Below, piece after piece: positions 38,486 through 51,748 of a DNA stretch of 64,000 nt. Numbering within the stretch: position 1 is the first letter of the stretch; the number at the start of each line of letters is the position of its first letter. The position numbers were made by a program, and so were the translations under genes. The notes beneath the pieces were generated by a model, which had not been told where the DNA came from, made no database searches, and worked only from the letters and a program-made list of their open reading frames with translations. Source of the DNA: JAWKTV01 sp041398905. GTDB taxonomy: Bacteria; Planctomycetota; Planctomycetia; Planctomycetales; Planctomycetaceae. The stretch spans positions 62,001 to 126,000 of the forward strand of contig JAWKTV010000007.1 of the NCBI GenBank assembly GCA_041398905.1, read 5' to 3'.

Positions 38486-39721
38486 TCATTCCGGATCGGC
38501 TGGCTGCGGGACAAGAATGTCCACTCCGCGCGGCTCGACTGGGGTCGACCCGCCGATCTCGACCGCCGGCTTCGAGAGTACGTCAGCGCGGGGCAGTTGA
38601 GCCGTCCGCTGATTCAGGATCTGGCGGGCGACTTCGCGGACCTGCTCCGCGTCGAGACGCTCCAGCGAGGTCATCGCGACGAGCGGCTCCAGCGCGACCG
38701 TCATGCGGGTAAAGGTGTCACGCAGCAACGCCACCTCGGTCAGCTTGTGCCGCATCGACTCCAGTTCCTGCAGCTCGCGACTCAGTTCCTGCTGGAAGCG
38801 GACAAGCAGGTCCAGGTTCTCGGCGGCGTCCACCAGTTCCGGAGTCGTTTCCAGCAGCGTAACATGCGTCCCGAGCAGCGACTGCAGGTTTCGCTTCGCT
38901 TCGTCCAGCCGGAGTTCGCCACTGTCGGCCAGCATGTCATGCACCGCGAGCAGACGGGTGGCATGTTGCTGGGCGTCGTCCAATTGGTCGGCCGGAACCT
39001 GTTCCAGCGTGGATGCCAGCGTCAGCAGCGAGTCAGCCTGCTCGCGAGCCGCCAGCGTTTTCTCGCCGCCTTCCATCAGCGCGACGTTCAAGTCCTCCCA
39101 GGCGGCGACGGCTTCCCGCGCCTGCGGCAGGTCGGTGTGAGCGGCGAGGACGCCGGCCTTCAGACCTGAGAGTTCAGCGACCGCGGTGCCGGCTCGTTCG
39201 ACGTCCACGAGGCTCTCGGCCACCGGCGCCCGCAGAGCATCGATGCGAGCACTCAACTGCTCAAATGACCCCACGGTTGACTCCAGCTCCGCGGTGCGAC
39301 CCGTCGCGGTGAGGAGTTCCTCCTGCAGCATCGTCATTTGCCGCAATGCCTCACGGCTGCCGCTCGCCCGCAGCGACTCCTGCTCAATCTCGCCGCGAAG
39401 CATCCGCAGCGCCGCCAGCGATGCCCGCGCGTTCTCAAGGCTCGATCGCTGGGCCTCCATCGCGGACAGCAAGTCGCGACCGCCGCGGGCGGTATCGCCA
39501 GTCCCGACCACCTGTTCCATCCGCTCGGCCATCACCGTCATCTCACCGCGAACCTTCCGCAACTCACTCGTCAGCGGACGAATCGCCGTGAAGTAAAAGG
39601 CTCCCCAGCCAACCGCGACTCCGGCAGCGAGGGCGAGGACCGTCTTGTGTGGCCTGACGATCTCGCGAACACGCTGCCACCACGAATTCTCTCCCATCGT
39701 AAACAGGGCGGGCTTCTTCAT
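38486..39721 (-). CDS. membrane-anchored coiled-coil protein, unknown function
   Basis: A 411-residue protein. ATG 39721 has GGAGCAG nine bases upstream. One transmembrane helix (KTVLALAAGVAVGWGAFYF, about residues 27-46) is followed by some 330 residues of almost continuous heptad-type helix rich in Ala, Leu, Glu and Arg (for example LRGEIEQESLRASGSREALR). The last 30 residues (EIGGSTPVEPRGVDILVP) are non-helical. I would expect an elongated rod projecting from the inner membrane. No family is recognised. It ends at a clear hairpin and appears monocistronic. Confidence 0.75.
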   Translation of the reverse strand: MKKPALFTMGENSWWQRVREIVRPHKTVLALAAGVAVGWGAFYFTAIRPLTSELRKVRGEMTVMAERMEQVVGTGDTARGGRDLLSAMEAQRSSLENARASLAALRMLRGEIEQESLRASGSREALRQMTMLQEELLTATGRTAELESTVGSFEQLSARIDALRAPVAESLVDVERAGTAVAELSGLKAGVLAAHTDLPQAREAVAAWEDLNVALMEGGEKTLAAREQADSLLTLASTLEQVPADQLDDAQQHATRLLAVHDMLADSGELRLDEAKRNLQSLLGTHVTLLETTPELVDAAENLDLLVRFQQELSRELQELESMRHKLTEVALLRDTFTRMTVALEPLVAMTSLERLDAEQVREVARQILNQRTAQLPRADVLSKPAVEIGGSTPVEPRGVDILVPQPADPE

Positions 39722-40024
39722 GAAATCTGCTCCAGTGATTGAATGTGTTGAGTGCCGCAGCCATCCAGGCGTCCATCCCCAATCAAGGGGAGACCGAGCG
39801 CGACCGTGAGCAATCCATGCAACCGGAAGGGTTCTCCCAAAACCCCGGCCCATACTGTTATCGCCAGCTTGACAAGCAGATATTGCCGGGAAGCGACCCG
39901 ACTTCGCGATCCGTCGCGGATTGGCGTCGTGTGCGGCGGCAGCCTCGACAGCACGCGCGAAGCCGGTACAGCCTGCACGATCGCGTCAACACGCGCCTCG
40001 GGACCATGTCGCGAACAACGGCGG
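39722..40024. other. intergenic stretch, nothing recognised
   Basis: About 300 bases between the end of the second DUF1501 gene and the start of the coiled-coil gene. ORFs are short and unconvincing. It presumably holds the promoter of the coiled-coil gene; I could not identify one. Confidence 0.4.
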
Positions 40025-41401
40025 TCAGGCGAGTTCGCTCAGCACCGTGCCCGATGGCAGCACAGGAATTGGCCGGCCGGCGGGATTGGTATAATGCTTG
40101 TGGGGATCGATCCCAAGGTGCCGGTACATCGTCGCCAGCACGTCCTGTGGTGTTTTCGCGTTCTCAAGCGGAAACGCCCCTTTCGCGTCCGAAGCCCCAA
40201 CGACGCGTCCGCCACGGACCGGTCCGCCGGCCAGCGCTGCGCTGAACACGTTGGGATAGTGATCGCGGCCCGCCTGTGCGTTGACCCGAGGTGTGCGACC
40301 GAACTCGCCCCAGGCGATCACCAGCGTCGACTCCAGCAGGCCCCGAGCCTCCAGATCGTTGATCAGGGCCGAGTAGGCGCGATCGAATCGAGGCAGGAAG
40401 CCCCGGCGAAGCGAGTCGAACCCAAGCACATGCGTATCCCACCAGCGAAGATCGACCGTCACCAGCCGCACGCCCGCTTCCACAAGCCTTCGCGCCAACA
40501 GCATGCGCTGACTCCAGGCCGGGGCGCCGCAACGGTCGGAAGCACCGGGGTCGAACGCCGGTTCAAAGCCGTAGCGTTCACGAAGCGCTGGCGACTCGGC
40601 GTCCAGGTTGAATGCCTCGCGCGCGGCGTCGGATGTCAGAATCGACACCGCCTGTTGTTGAAAGCGGTCCATCGCGCCCATCATGCCGGTCCGGTCAACT
40701 TCGTTCCGGAGCCGGTCAAATGAGCGATTCAGAGTCGTGCGGTCCGACAAGCGGTCAAGCGACAGGCCGGTGTCGAGGGCGAAGTTCGGAACCTTGAACG
40801 GACCGCTGCTGGCCGGGTCCGCGATTGTTTCGAACGGTCGGTAGCTGGGACCGAGATAGGCTGAGTCGGTGCCCGGTACCATCCGTGGAATCATCACGTA
40901 GGCGGGCAGCGTCGGGGAACGGTGCCCCAATTGCTCGGCGACGATCGAACCGCAACTGGGGTGAACGTTGGCGTCGGCGACTGGGCCGGGGGGATGGCCC
41001 GTGAAGCAAATCTGGTCGGCGGCCGAGTGACCTGCGTCGGCATGATACAGGCTGCGAACGATCGACCACTTGTCCATGATCTCCGCGCACATCGGCAGCA
41101 TGTCAGTCACTTGGATCCCAGGCACGCTAGTCGAAATCGTACCGAACTCCCCACGATACTCGGCCGGGGCGTCCGGCTTGGGATCCCACATGTCGATATG
41201 ACTCGGCCCACCCCGCATCCACAGGATGATGACCGAATTGACACGGCCGCCACCCGACACAGCCGACGCCGCCCCGCTCTGAACGCGGAGCAGCGACTCG
41301 AGTGACAGCCCGGTCGCACCAAGTACACCCGCTTTGACAAAGCCGCGACGCGATAGTCGCAGCGTCCGATCAAAGTCACTGCAGACTCGGGGACGGGACA
41401 T
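40025..41401 (-). CDS. DUF1501 domain protein, solo copy
   Basis: A 458-residue protein with twin-arginine leader LSRRGFVKAGVLGATGLSLE; ATG 41401 is chosen because the extension to 41593 is implausible. DUF1501 landmarks: VIILWMRGGPSHIDMWDPKP at about 50-70, VRSLYHADAGHSAADQICFTG-type block, MLLARRLVEAGVRLVTVDLR, and AWGEFGRTPRVNAQAGRDHY near the C-terminus. Unlike the copy at 16197-17642, no PSD1 cytochrome gene is adjacent on either side. Its partner, if any, must be encoded elsewhere. The enzymatic role is unknown. Confidence 0.9.
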   Translation of the reverse strand: MSRPRVCSDFDRTLRLSRRGFVKAGVLGATGLSLESLLRVQSGAASAVSGGGRVNSVIILWMRGGPSHIDMWDPKPDAPAEYRGEFGTISTSVPGIQVTDMLPMCAEIMDKWSIVRSLYHADAGHSAADQICFTGHPPGPVADANVHPSCGSIVAEQLGHRSPTLPAYVMIPRMVPGTDSAYLGPSYRPFETIADPASSGPFKVPNFALDTGLSLDRLSDRTTLNRSFDRLRNEVDRTGMMGAMDRFQQQAVSILTSDAAREAFNLDAESPALRERYGFEPAFDPGASDRCGAPAWSQRMLLARRLVEAGVRLVTVDLRWWDTHVLGFDSLRRGFLPRFDRAYSALINDLEARGLLESTLVIAWGEFGRTPRVNAQAGRDHYPNVFSAALAGGPVRGGRVVGASDAKGAFPLENAKTPQDVLATMYRHLGIDPHKHYTNPAGRPIPVLPSGTVLSELA

Positions 41402-41590
41402 GGTGTCGGCGGGGGCGGAACGAGGAGGGTCTGCGCACGTCAAAGGCGCGCCGCGACCGGGGCCGTTCCCAGTCACCGCCCTCGATCGTATCAGCGAGTG
41501 GCGATGCGAACAATGGCGATCCGAGAGCCTGCGGCGTGTCGGTGCCGTCGCCGGCTGGTGGGGATGTAAGCGGCTCAGAGTTAAAGCCGA

Positions 41591-41622
41591 CACGCAGGCC
41601 GGGAGGGCTCCCGGCCTGCGTG
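41591..41622. terminator. strong hairpin downstream of the DEAD-box helicase gene
   Basis: A perfect 14-bp stem (CACGCAGGCCGGGA / TCCCGGCCTGCGTG) with a four-base loop, 54 bases beyond the helicase stop. On the - strand it is followed by TCGGCTTTAA. It separates the helicase gene from the DUF1501 gene. Confidence 0.75.
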
Positions 41623-41675
41623 CGTTCGCAATTCCTGATTGTCAGACTCGCTCAGCGATCGTCTGGCGACCGCGA

Positions 41676-43268
<1,593 letters not shown>

Positions 43269-43990
43269 AGGTAACCTTCTTCGAACTTGAAAAGTGGACG
43301 CAGTGGACGGACTCCGAACCTGCGTAAAACATGAGATCGGCCCTCGACATCAACGGTCCGATCGCCATCAGGCTGCAACCCGGACATCGTCGGGTCACCA
43401 CCGGAAGGCAGTTGCGGGCAGGCCGGGCAAACGGAGCCTGCGGGCCGGCCGTGATGGGCGAACTGACTGACAAATTGACGCGCACTCGCGCGATTCAACT
43501 GTTCAGCAAACCTTCACGCCGGGTTGTTGATGGAGGCACTGGAGAAACAAGAGCGGTCCAGAACCATTCGCGCCTTTGGAGACGCGGCAGCTCCATCATC
43601 CGGGACAACCGGAGGGAATGGGGCGGCGGAGTCGCGGGGCGTATGGGCCCGCGCCATCGTGCAGGATGACCGGAATTCCAACGCCGGCACCTCATCCTGC
43701 TGACCGGAAAACGGAGCCTTCAAATCGGCATACCGTTACTCGCTTCCTTCCGGTCAGGACTCGCCAGCAACCACTGAAGCGGCCATCGGCGAAGCTCAAG
43801 TCTACGCGGTTGATCGTTGGAAGCCAAGCTAGAACCCGGCGGATTCCTGAAATCGACCCGCCCAGCCCGACGCCGACGCCCCATCGGACCATCACACGGC
43901 ACCGCGTCACCGGTCCAATCAGTCCTCGCCGATCAACAACTCAACGCGTGATCGCCAGACGCGACGAACGTGTGACGCCTCTCCCGCTGC
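43269..43990. other. about 720 bases without a supportable gene
   Basis: The gap lies between the large lipoprotein gene's stop and the helicase start. All ORFs are short, proline- and arginine-rich shadow frames, and I see no structured RNA or repeat. The helicase leader probably occupies the right-hand part nearest 43268. Confidence 0.4.
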
Positions 43991-46498
43991 CTAATCTGGT
44001 CGGGACTGCGCCACCGGCTGGTCGGAGAGGATCAGCTTGCGATAGCTGATTCCGCCCGCGACCCCGTCGAGGGCGATATAGCCTGACGCGGGGTTGTCAC
44101 CCAGAGAAAAGGCCGTGTCGAGAACCTCCTGCCCATTGATGACCACCCGCGCCCGCTTGTCAATGACCGTCAGCTCAAACGTGTTCCACTCGCCTTGCGG
44201 CTTCGTTGCATTTCGGGTGGGACTGCTGCGGCCGAACAGGGCCCCAGTGCTGAAGTCGTCGGGTTTGATCCCCGCATCATTAGAGAGCTGCACCTTCAAC
44301 AGGTCCGTACCCAGTCGCCCCTGGCCAGCGTACTTGAAGTACACCCCGCCCTGTCCCGTTGGGCTGTTGGTGCGGTACTCCATCGATAGCTGGAAGTCGT
44401 TCAGCGGCTCGGGAGAAACAAGTGCCGACCCTTCCGAACGATCGGAGGCTGCGGTGTACTCTCCCAGCGGCCCCTGCTCCCAACGTCGGCTCCCCATCGT
44501 GCGCCACTGCGTTCGGGCGTACAGTTCGGCGACGACGGCATCGGCCTGGGCCGCGGCGTCGCTCGCCGGATAGTTCGTCTTCAGGTCGCTCAACTCTCGC
44601 AGCGCGCCGGAAATGTTCTCCCGCGCCAGCTCGAGCCGGGCCAGTTCCAGTCGACGTCCGGCGAGCCGCTGGACGAACAGCGCCCCGTGCTCGGCCGCCG
44701 CCTTGAGCAGAATCTCTCGACGGCTCGAAGTGCCATCACCGCTGTATTCAAGGAACACCAAGGGCCGCAGAGCCTGCCGGGGCTGCGAGATGTCGACGAA
44801 CTTCTCGGCGATGGTCACCAGCGTCGCCGCATCGAGTTCAACAAGCCGCTTCTCGACCGATTTCGTCCGCGCTTTGGCCGTGATGACGCCGTCCGCATAC
44901 TTCTCGAACTCGACGCTCGTCGGTCCGAACCGCAGCTTGTCGCCTGGCTGCAGTGCGAATACGCCCTGTTCGACATCCTCCCAGAACTGAATGAGCTGCT
45001 GCAGGTCGGTTTGGTCCCACGCGATCAGTTCTGCCGCCGATCGCAGTTCGGGATCCGCCTGAGCCTCGTCGATCAGCTCGATGGCGGCGTCGAAGTCACG
45101 GGCTGCCGCCAACTCGCGGAGCTTTTCATGAAACGCCACATACGGCAGCGGCGAAGAACGCGGATCGGGCGGCAACTCGGGCTGCTCCATCGGTTCTTCC
45201 GGCATGAACAACTCTTCAGCCGGCATGACCTCCGGCTCGACCGCCGCGATCGCCCGCGGTTCGATGGTGCGAGCATTGATCGGAACACCCCATGCCGGAC
45301 CGTTCGAGAGTCGCACGACCCACAAGTCGCCGCCCGCCGAAGGATCGTCGCTGTAGAACAGCCACTGCTCGTCGTCCGAAACGTGAAACTGCCGACTCCG
45401 CCCGGAAGCCCGATAGGCGGGGAGTTCAACTTCAGCGACCGGCTCGGGAGCGGCGAACGGTTCCTTGGTGTCGAGTCGCCGTGCGCGCTGCAGTCGCTTG
45501 CCATCGAACAGGAATTGCCGCAGTCCATCGCTCGACAACCGTGGCAGCACGCCGGGAAACTCGACGATGCGGACATTCTGGAACGGCTGTTCGTCGTCGT
45601 TCTGCCGAAACACCACCCGCGTCTCCTGCACGCCGTTCACCTCACGGGAGAAGTAGAGGCGGTCACCTTCGTTGAGAATCTGGGCGGCCTCGTAGCGGGC
45701 GTTGACGTCGTCGTCGGTGACCAGGATCTTCGGCGACTCGAACGGGGCCAGCGGGTTGTCGCGGGTCAGGGCACGCAACCGGCCTTTCGCTGGCAGCGTG
45801 TAAACCACCATGGTCCCGGCCGCGTCAATGCTGGGCGATGCCGGCTGATCGACGCTGCTGGTCAGCCGCAGCAATTCCGGAGCGCCGAACGGATAGAGTG
45901 GCGATGGCCGCGAGGCGGTATAGATTCCCCGCCCCTCGCTCCGCTCGGCGGCGAACCACAATGAAAGTCCGTCCGCGCTCAGGAACGGGTCGAACTCGCC
46001 ACCGGGCGAGTTGAGGCTCTCCAGCGGAAGCGACTGGCCGACCGGCAAGTCCAGCCAGGGGGCCGCGAGCAGTTGGCTATCGCCTTCCGGGACGTCGATG
46101 GTGTCGAAGACCAGTTCCGTCGCTTCCGCGAACAGGACGATCCGGCCGCGATCCTGCCGTCCCGGTTGCGCGATCGACACTGTATGCGAACCGGCCGTCG
46201 TCGTGATCTGACACGGGGTGACCATCGGCTGCCCGGCCTCGTCGCGGACCGGATACCCGTCCACAAAGACCTGCCACCCCGGCTCGGTCGTGTAGACCCG
46301 GCAGCTTCCCGACGCGAACTCCTGCGGCGGCAACGGCGGCGGACCGGAACCAACCACGACCGTCTCCTCGACTCGTTGCGGGCCGGTTGACACGGTGTCC
46401 GTGCTGCTGTCCCCGCCGCAGCCACAGACCAACAGCACGAGTGCGAAGCACGCGCAGCTTCCCTTGACGAAGTTTCGAGATCGCGGCCCCGTCGTCAC
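43991..46498 (-). CDS. lipoprotein with PEGA, propeller-like and DUF1080-like domains
   Basis: An 835-residue protein. GTG 46498 is chosen because GGGGGT lies nine bases upstream and the signal peptide then has normal length; GTG 46534 is the alternative. The lipobox is VLLVC-G (Cys25). Residues about 63-135 resemble a PEGA domain (EPGWQVFVDGYPVRDEAGQP, AGSHTVSIAQPG). Residues about 160-400 are a PD40-like propeller (FDPFLSADGLSLWFAAERSE, HVSDDEQWLFYSDDPSAGGD). A helical linker with a TPR-like stretch follows, then a C-terminal DUF1080 jelly-roll (SMEYRTNSPTGQGGVYFKYA, EWNTFELTVIDKRARVVING). A glycan-binding or 3-keto-glycoside role at the outer membrane is an inference. Confidence 0.8.
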   Translation of the reverse strand: MTTGPRSRNFVKGSCACFALVLLVCGCGGDSSTDTVSTGPQRVEETVVVGSGPPPLPPQEFASGSCRVYTTEPGWQVFVDGYPVRDEAGQPMVTPCQITTTAGSHTVSIAQPGRQDRGRIVLFAEATELVFDTIDVPEGDSQLLAAPWLDLPVGQSLPLESLNSPGGEFDPFLSADGLSLWFAAERSEGRGIYTASRPSPLYPFGAPELLRLTSSVDQPASPSIDAAGTMVVYTLPAKGRLRALTRDNPLAPFESPKILVTDDDVNARYEAAQILNEGDRLYFSREVNGVQETRVVFRQNDDEQPFQNVRIVEFPGVLPRLSSDGLRQFLFDGKRLQRARRLDTKEPFAAPEPVAEVELPAYRASGRSRQFHVSDDEQWLFYSDDPSAGGDLWVVRLSNGPAWGVPINARTIEPRAIAAVEPEVMPAEELFMPEEPMEQPELPPDPRSSPLPYVAFHEKLRELAAARDFDAAIELIDEAQADPELRSAAELIAWDQTDLQQLIQFWEDVEQGVFALQPGDKLRFGPTSVEFEKYADGVITAKARTKSVEKRLVELDAATLVTIAEKFVDISQPRQALRPLVFLEYSGDGTSSRREILLKAAAEHGALFVQRLAGRRLELARLELARENISGALRELSDLKTNYPASDAAAQADAVVAELYARTQWRTMGSRRWEQGPLGEYTAASDRSEGSALVSPEPLNDFQLSMEYRTNSPTGQGGVYFKYAGQGRLGTDLLKVQLSNDAGIKPDDFSTGALFGRSSPTRNATKPQGEWNTFELTVIDKRARVVINGQEVLDTAFSLGDNPASGYIALDGVAGGISYRKLILSDQPVAQSRPD

Positions 46499-46792
46499 GT
46501 CGCTACCCCCGGTAGAAGTCGGTGTAAGAACCACGCGTGCCGCTCGAACTGCTGGTTCCGCATGGCACCATCAATCGACAGGCTAACAGCCCCGCCCGGA
46601 CGTTACCACGATCTCCGACGCTCCAATGTCCCGCTGTCGTTCCGCCGCCTGCGGAACTCGTCCGGTGGAGCTGTCATGACGTTCGGCGGTCGATCATCTA
46701 TCATGCGGCCTCGACAAGTTTGCTGGTGCTTTCGGCGGTGGCGTTGGCCACCCCGATCGATATTTGATGCCTCCCAACCATTCGACGATTCC

Positions 46793-47536
46793 ATGCTTGA
46801 GATTCTGCCCGCGATCGATCTGCGGGGGGGCCGTTGTGTCCGTCTGCGACAGGGTGACTACAACCAGGAAACCGTGTTCGGCGACGATCCGGTGGCGATG
46901 GCGCGGAAATGGGAAGCGGCGGGGGCTCAGCGGCTGCATCTGGTCGATCTCGACGGCGCCAAGGCGGGTAAGCCCGTCAACCACGCCGTCGTTGCCGACA
47001 TCGCGGAGGCATTGAGCATCCCGTGCCAGCTTGGCGGCGGCATTCGCGACGAAGCCGCGATCCGCATGATGCTGGAAGAGGTCGGTGTCGGGCGGGTGAT
47101 TGTCGGCACGCAGGCGCTCAAGGCTCCGGAATGGTTCGCCGAAATGGCGACCGAGTTCCCCGGCCGTGTCTGCCTCGGCCTGGATGCGCGAGACTCGATG
47201 GTCGCCACCGAAGGCTGGCTCGACGTGTCGAAGACTCCCGCGATCGAACTCGCCCGCAAGTTCGTGGGGACGCCGCTCGCCGCGGTCATCTACACGAATA
47301 TCGCCAACGACGGCATGATGCAGGGGATCGACCAGCAGACGATCGATGACATGCTCGAACTCGCAGCGCTGGGGCTGCCGGTCATCGCGTCGGGTGGTGT
47401 CAGCACGCTGGACGACGTCCGTCGACTGACGGCCGCCCACCGGGAACAGCCGGGGCTCGTCGGGGCGATCGTCGGACGGGCGATCTATGAGGGGGTAATC
47501 GACGTCGCGGCTGCGGTGCAGATCGGCCAGTCGTAA
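46793..47536 (+). CDS. hisA: ProFAR isomerase (histidine biosynthesis)
   Basis: HisA converts ProFAR to PRFAR, the fourth step of histidine synthesis. The 247-residue (beta/alpha)8 barrel begins MLEILPAIDLRGGRCVRLRQ, in which Asp8 is the catalytic base. QLGGGIRDEAAIRMMLEEVG and VIASGGVSTLDDVRRL carry the two phosphate-binding loops, and VCLGLDARD supplies the second catalytic Asp region. ATG 46793 is used because upstream in-frame sequence is implausible. No other his genes are nearby, so the pathway is dispersed here. Confidence 0.95.
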   Translation: MLEILPAIDLRGGRCVRLRQGDYNQETVFGDDPVAMARKWEAAGAQRLHLVDLDGAKAGKPVNHAVVADIAEALSIPCQLGGGIRDEAAIRMMLEEVGVGRVIVGTQALKAPEWFAEMATEFPGRVCLGLDARDSMVATEGWLDVSKTPAIELARKFVGTPLAAVIYTNIANDGMMQGIDQQTIDDMLELAALGLPVIASGGVSTLDDVRRLTAAHREQPGLVGAIVGRAIYEGVIDVAAAVQIGQS

Positions 47537-47582
47537 TCGCGACGGGCGTCAACCGTAGTCCCGGGGAGTGGGTCACGCAGGA

Positions 47583-47598
47583 TGACTGGCGTCAGTCA
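47583..47598. terminator. short hairpin between hisA and acs
   Basis: TGACTG and CAGTCA pair across a GCGT loop, extended by GG/CC after a mismatch, midway between the convergent hisA and acs stops. There is no U-tract; it is a weak bidirectional candidate. Confidence 0.35.
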
Positions 47599-47631
47599 CC
47601 CTGCGCCAGCCTCAGTCACGAGCCGGCAGGG

Positions 47632-49582
<1,951 letters not shown>

Positions 49583-49890
49583 GGCGGGACGGTGGCGATG
49601 CGCGAAGGAACAGAAAACGGTCCCCGGCCCAAGGGCACCCATTCCGAGTGTTTTGGGGCGGGAACTCGATCATCAACAGATGCTGACCTGCCGATGCTAA
49701 GGCCGAGGTCCGCGGACTTCAATCCATCCGGGCATCGAGCAGACGCGGATCAGCCGGATGGCGGGCCGCTGCCCGCAGCGATCCCGTCAGTGTCGCGAAC
49801 GATACAACCCACTCATCCGCAGGGTTGCTCGGAACGGCCCGCCACCCGGCTGGCTCGCCGATCAGAAGCAGCCGCATCCCCAGGACACTT
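49583..49890. other. intergenic stretch upstream of acs
   Basis: About 300 bases between the acs start and the tRNA terminator. No ORF or RNA structure is convincing; the acs promoter should be here. Confidence 0.4.
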
Positions 49891-49928
49891 AAAACCAAAC
49901 AGCCGCCCACGTTGTGGCGGCTGTTTGG
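49891..49928 (-). terminator. rho-independent terminator of tRNA-His
   Basis: A 13-bp stem (CCAAACAGCCGCC / GGCGGCTGTTTGG, 49895-49928) is followed, reading the - strand, by TTTTAAG. It lies 20 bases past the 3' end of the tRNA and ends that transcript. Confidence 0.8.
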
Positions 49929-49947
49929 CGACCTTGGAAGGAAGGAG

Positions 49948-50022
49948 GGTGGACAACCGGATTCGAACCGGCGACCCCCAGAACCACAATCTGGTGCTCT
50001 AACCGACTGAGCTATGCCCACC
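49948..50022 (-). tRNA. tRNA-His (GTG anticodon)
   Basis: The - strand folds into a full cloverleaf of 75 bases. The acceptor stem GTGGGCA / TGTCCAC carries the extra 5' G at 50022 that is specific to tRNA-His and faces C73. The D arm is GCTC...GAGC. The anticodon stem CCAGA / TCTGG holds loop TTGTGGT with anticodon GTG. The T arm is GCCGG-TTCGAAT-CCGGT. CCA is not encoded. Confidence 0.97.
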
Positions 50023-50566
50023 ATTCCAATTTGCCGGACAACTGATCTCTCAGGACGCCCGGCTCCGCCAGTTTATCGACAAGCCCGGCCTTCGGCAACA
50101 ATTCGCAACGGTCGAATTTGACGCAGATTCAATGTCACCCGCCCCAATCACGACCTCGGGCCATTCGACCCGTCGCCCGCAATGACGCTCTTGTCGCGGT
50201 TGGTAAGAATTCCGGCCTGTCTTCATGGCCGAAGGCGATGCGACGGCGATGGGGACCGCAGTTCGCCCGAGTTCACCGGCTGTCACAGGCGTTGCGACCT
50301 GCCGTCCAGCCAGTTTCGCTGTCCGCTACAGCCCGTCCCTGCGACGCTTCCTGGGGTCATGATCGGCTGGAACTGCCGATCGAGTGTCACCTCGCGAGAG
50401 GCGACGGCCGATACTCCTCGTGATGCTGAAGTCGTCTGGCCGCACGGCGGACGGTCCCATTTCAGGCAGTCGACGATCCAACCGTCGTCGGCATCTGGAC
50501 ACCTCGGGACGAGGTGTCTGCAAATCATCCGGCAGCGGACGCCTCTCCATTCGTCCGCGGGTCGTC
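50023..50566. other. about 540 bases without a supportable gene
   Basis: The region upstream of the alpha/beta-hydrolase gene and of the tRNA contains only short overlapping frames with no recognisable motif. Promoters for both directions are presumably here but I cannot place them. Confidence 0.4.
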
Positions 50567-51739
50567 ATGACGAGTCACACGCTGATCCAATTAGCCGGGC
50601 GCATGCTGTGGGCCGCCCTGGCGATGCTGCTGCTCAGTGGTCTGGCAACCGACATCGTCGGCCAAGAGCCACAGTTGCTGCCAGAGTATGAAGTCGAACT
50701 GACAGCACCGGCGGCCAGCCTGGTTGCCGATCCCACGGACCAGCCTGTCGACGACGGAACCTTTCTGCACGATCGGCTTCCGCCGGTCATCGGCGGGGGC
50801 GCCGAACAACCCGCCGTCAAGTACTGGATTGTCAGCAGCCGCAGTTCGTCACAGGAAGTCGGCTGCATGGGGCAGCTCTGTATTTACGCCCGTCACTGCG
50901 ACGGCTGTCTGCGACGAACCGATTGCCAGTCGATGATCGCGGGGTTCATGCCGGGTGCTCCGGTTCATATCTGCGTCCATGGTTCTTACGTCGACTACGA
51001 GACCGCCGTCGCCTACTCCGAGGCGACGTACTGCTGGCTGCGTCGCGCGTGTCCGGACCGCCCGCTGAACGTTGTGTTCTTTACCTGGCCCAGCGAGCGA
51101 ACACGGCTGCTATTGGCCGGATGTGAGCTGCTGGCGCTGGGGCGAAGGGCGGAAGCCAACGGGTTCTATGTGGCGTCGCTACTGCGATCGATACCCGATT
51201 GCCATCCGGTGTCGCTGCTCGGGCACAGTCACGGGGCGCGGGTCGTGCTTTCCGCGGCGCATCTGGCCGGCGGCGGTGAAGTGCAGGGATGCCGCCTGTC
51301 GGGCAGCGTCGGATGCAAACGTATCCGGGTGATCCTCGCCGCCGCGGCCGTCGACAACAACTGGCTCAACGACTGCTCACGCTACGACCGGGCACTCAGC
51401 CGCGCGGAGTGCATCCTCAATCTTCGCAACAGGTATGATGTCGTGCTGAAGTTTTACCCGCTGCTGCGACCGCTGCTGTCGCATCGCGCGATCGGCGCGA
51501 GCGGTATGACGATCTTTAATCGTCAGCGGCAAAGCTCTCCCAACAAGCTCCGCGACATGGACGTGACCAACCTGGTCGGAAAAGGGCATGTCTGGCCGAA
51601 GTACCTCGCTTCACAACGGCTCATCTGTTCGATCTCCTCCTGGATCTACTTCCCCGACGTCAACCCGCCCTGCTCCGGTTCCGCGAATTGGACCAACGCT
51701 TCCGACACCTCCGCGGGGCCGTCGTCGATCCCACATTGA
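50567..51739 (+). CDS. exported alpha/beta hydrolase with Cys-rich insert
   Basis: A 390-residue protein starting at ATG 50567 with a signal peptide (MLWAALAMLLLSGLATDIVG). The nucleophile elbow is LLGHSHGAR, with Ser221, and the oxyanion-side strand is HICVHGSYVDYETA. These match the DUF900-like and lipase-like alpha/beta hydrolases of planctomycetes. Between residues 100 and 120 there are five cysteines (100, 105, 111, 114, 120; CMGQLCIYARHCDGCLRR) just before the first strand of the fold. They may form disulfides or bind a metal after export. Acid and late His are not assigned with confidence. It ends ten bases from the convergent 51749-53212 gene. Confidence 0.78.
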   Translation: MTSHTLIQLAGRMLWAALAMLLLSGLATDIVGQEPQLLPEYEVELTAPAASLVADPTDQPVDDGTFLHDRLPPVIGGGAEQPAVKYWIVSSRSSSQEVGCMGQLCIYARHCDGCLRRTDCQSMIAGFMPGAPVHICVHGSYVDYETAVAYSEATYCWLRRACPDRPLNVVFFTWPSERTRLLLAGCELLALGRRAEANGFYVASLLRSIPDCHPVSLLGHSHGARVVLSAAHLAGGGEVQGCRLSGSVGCKRIRVILAAAAVDNNWLNDCSRYDRALSRAECILNLRNRYDVVLKFYPLLRPLLSHRAIGASGMTIFNRQRQSSPNKLRDMDVTNLVGKGHVWPKYLASQRLICSISSWIYFPDVNPPCSGSANWTNASDTSAGPSSIPH

Positions 51740-51748
51740 TCCGAAGGC

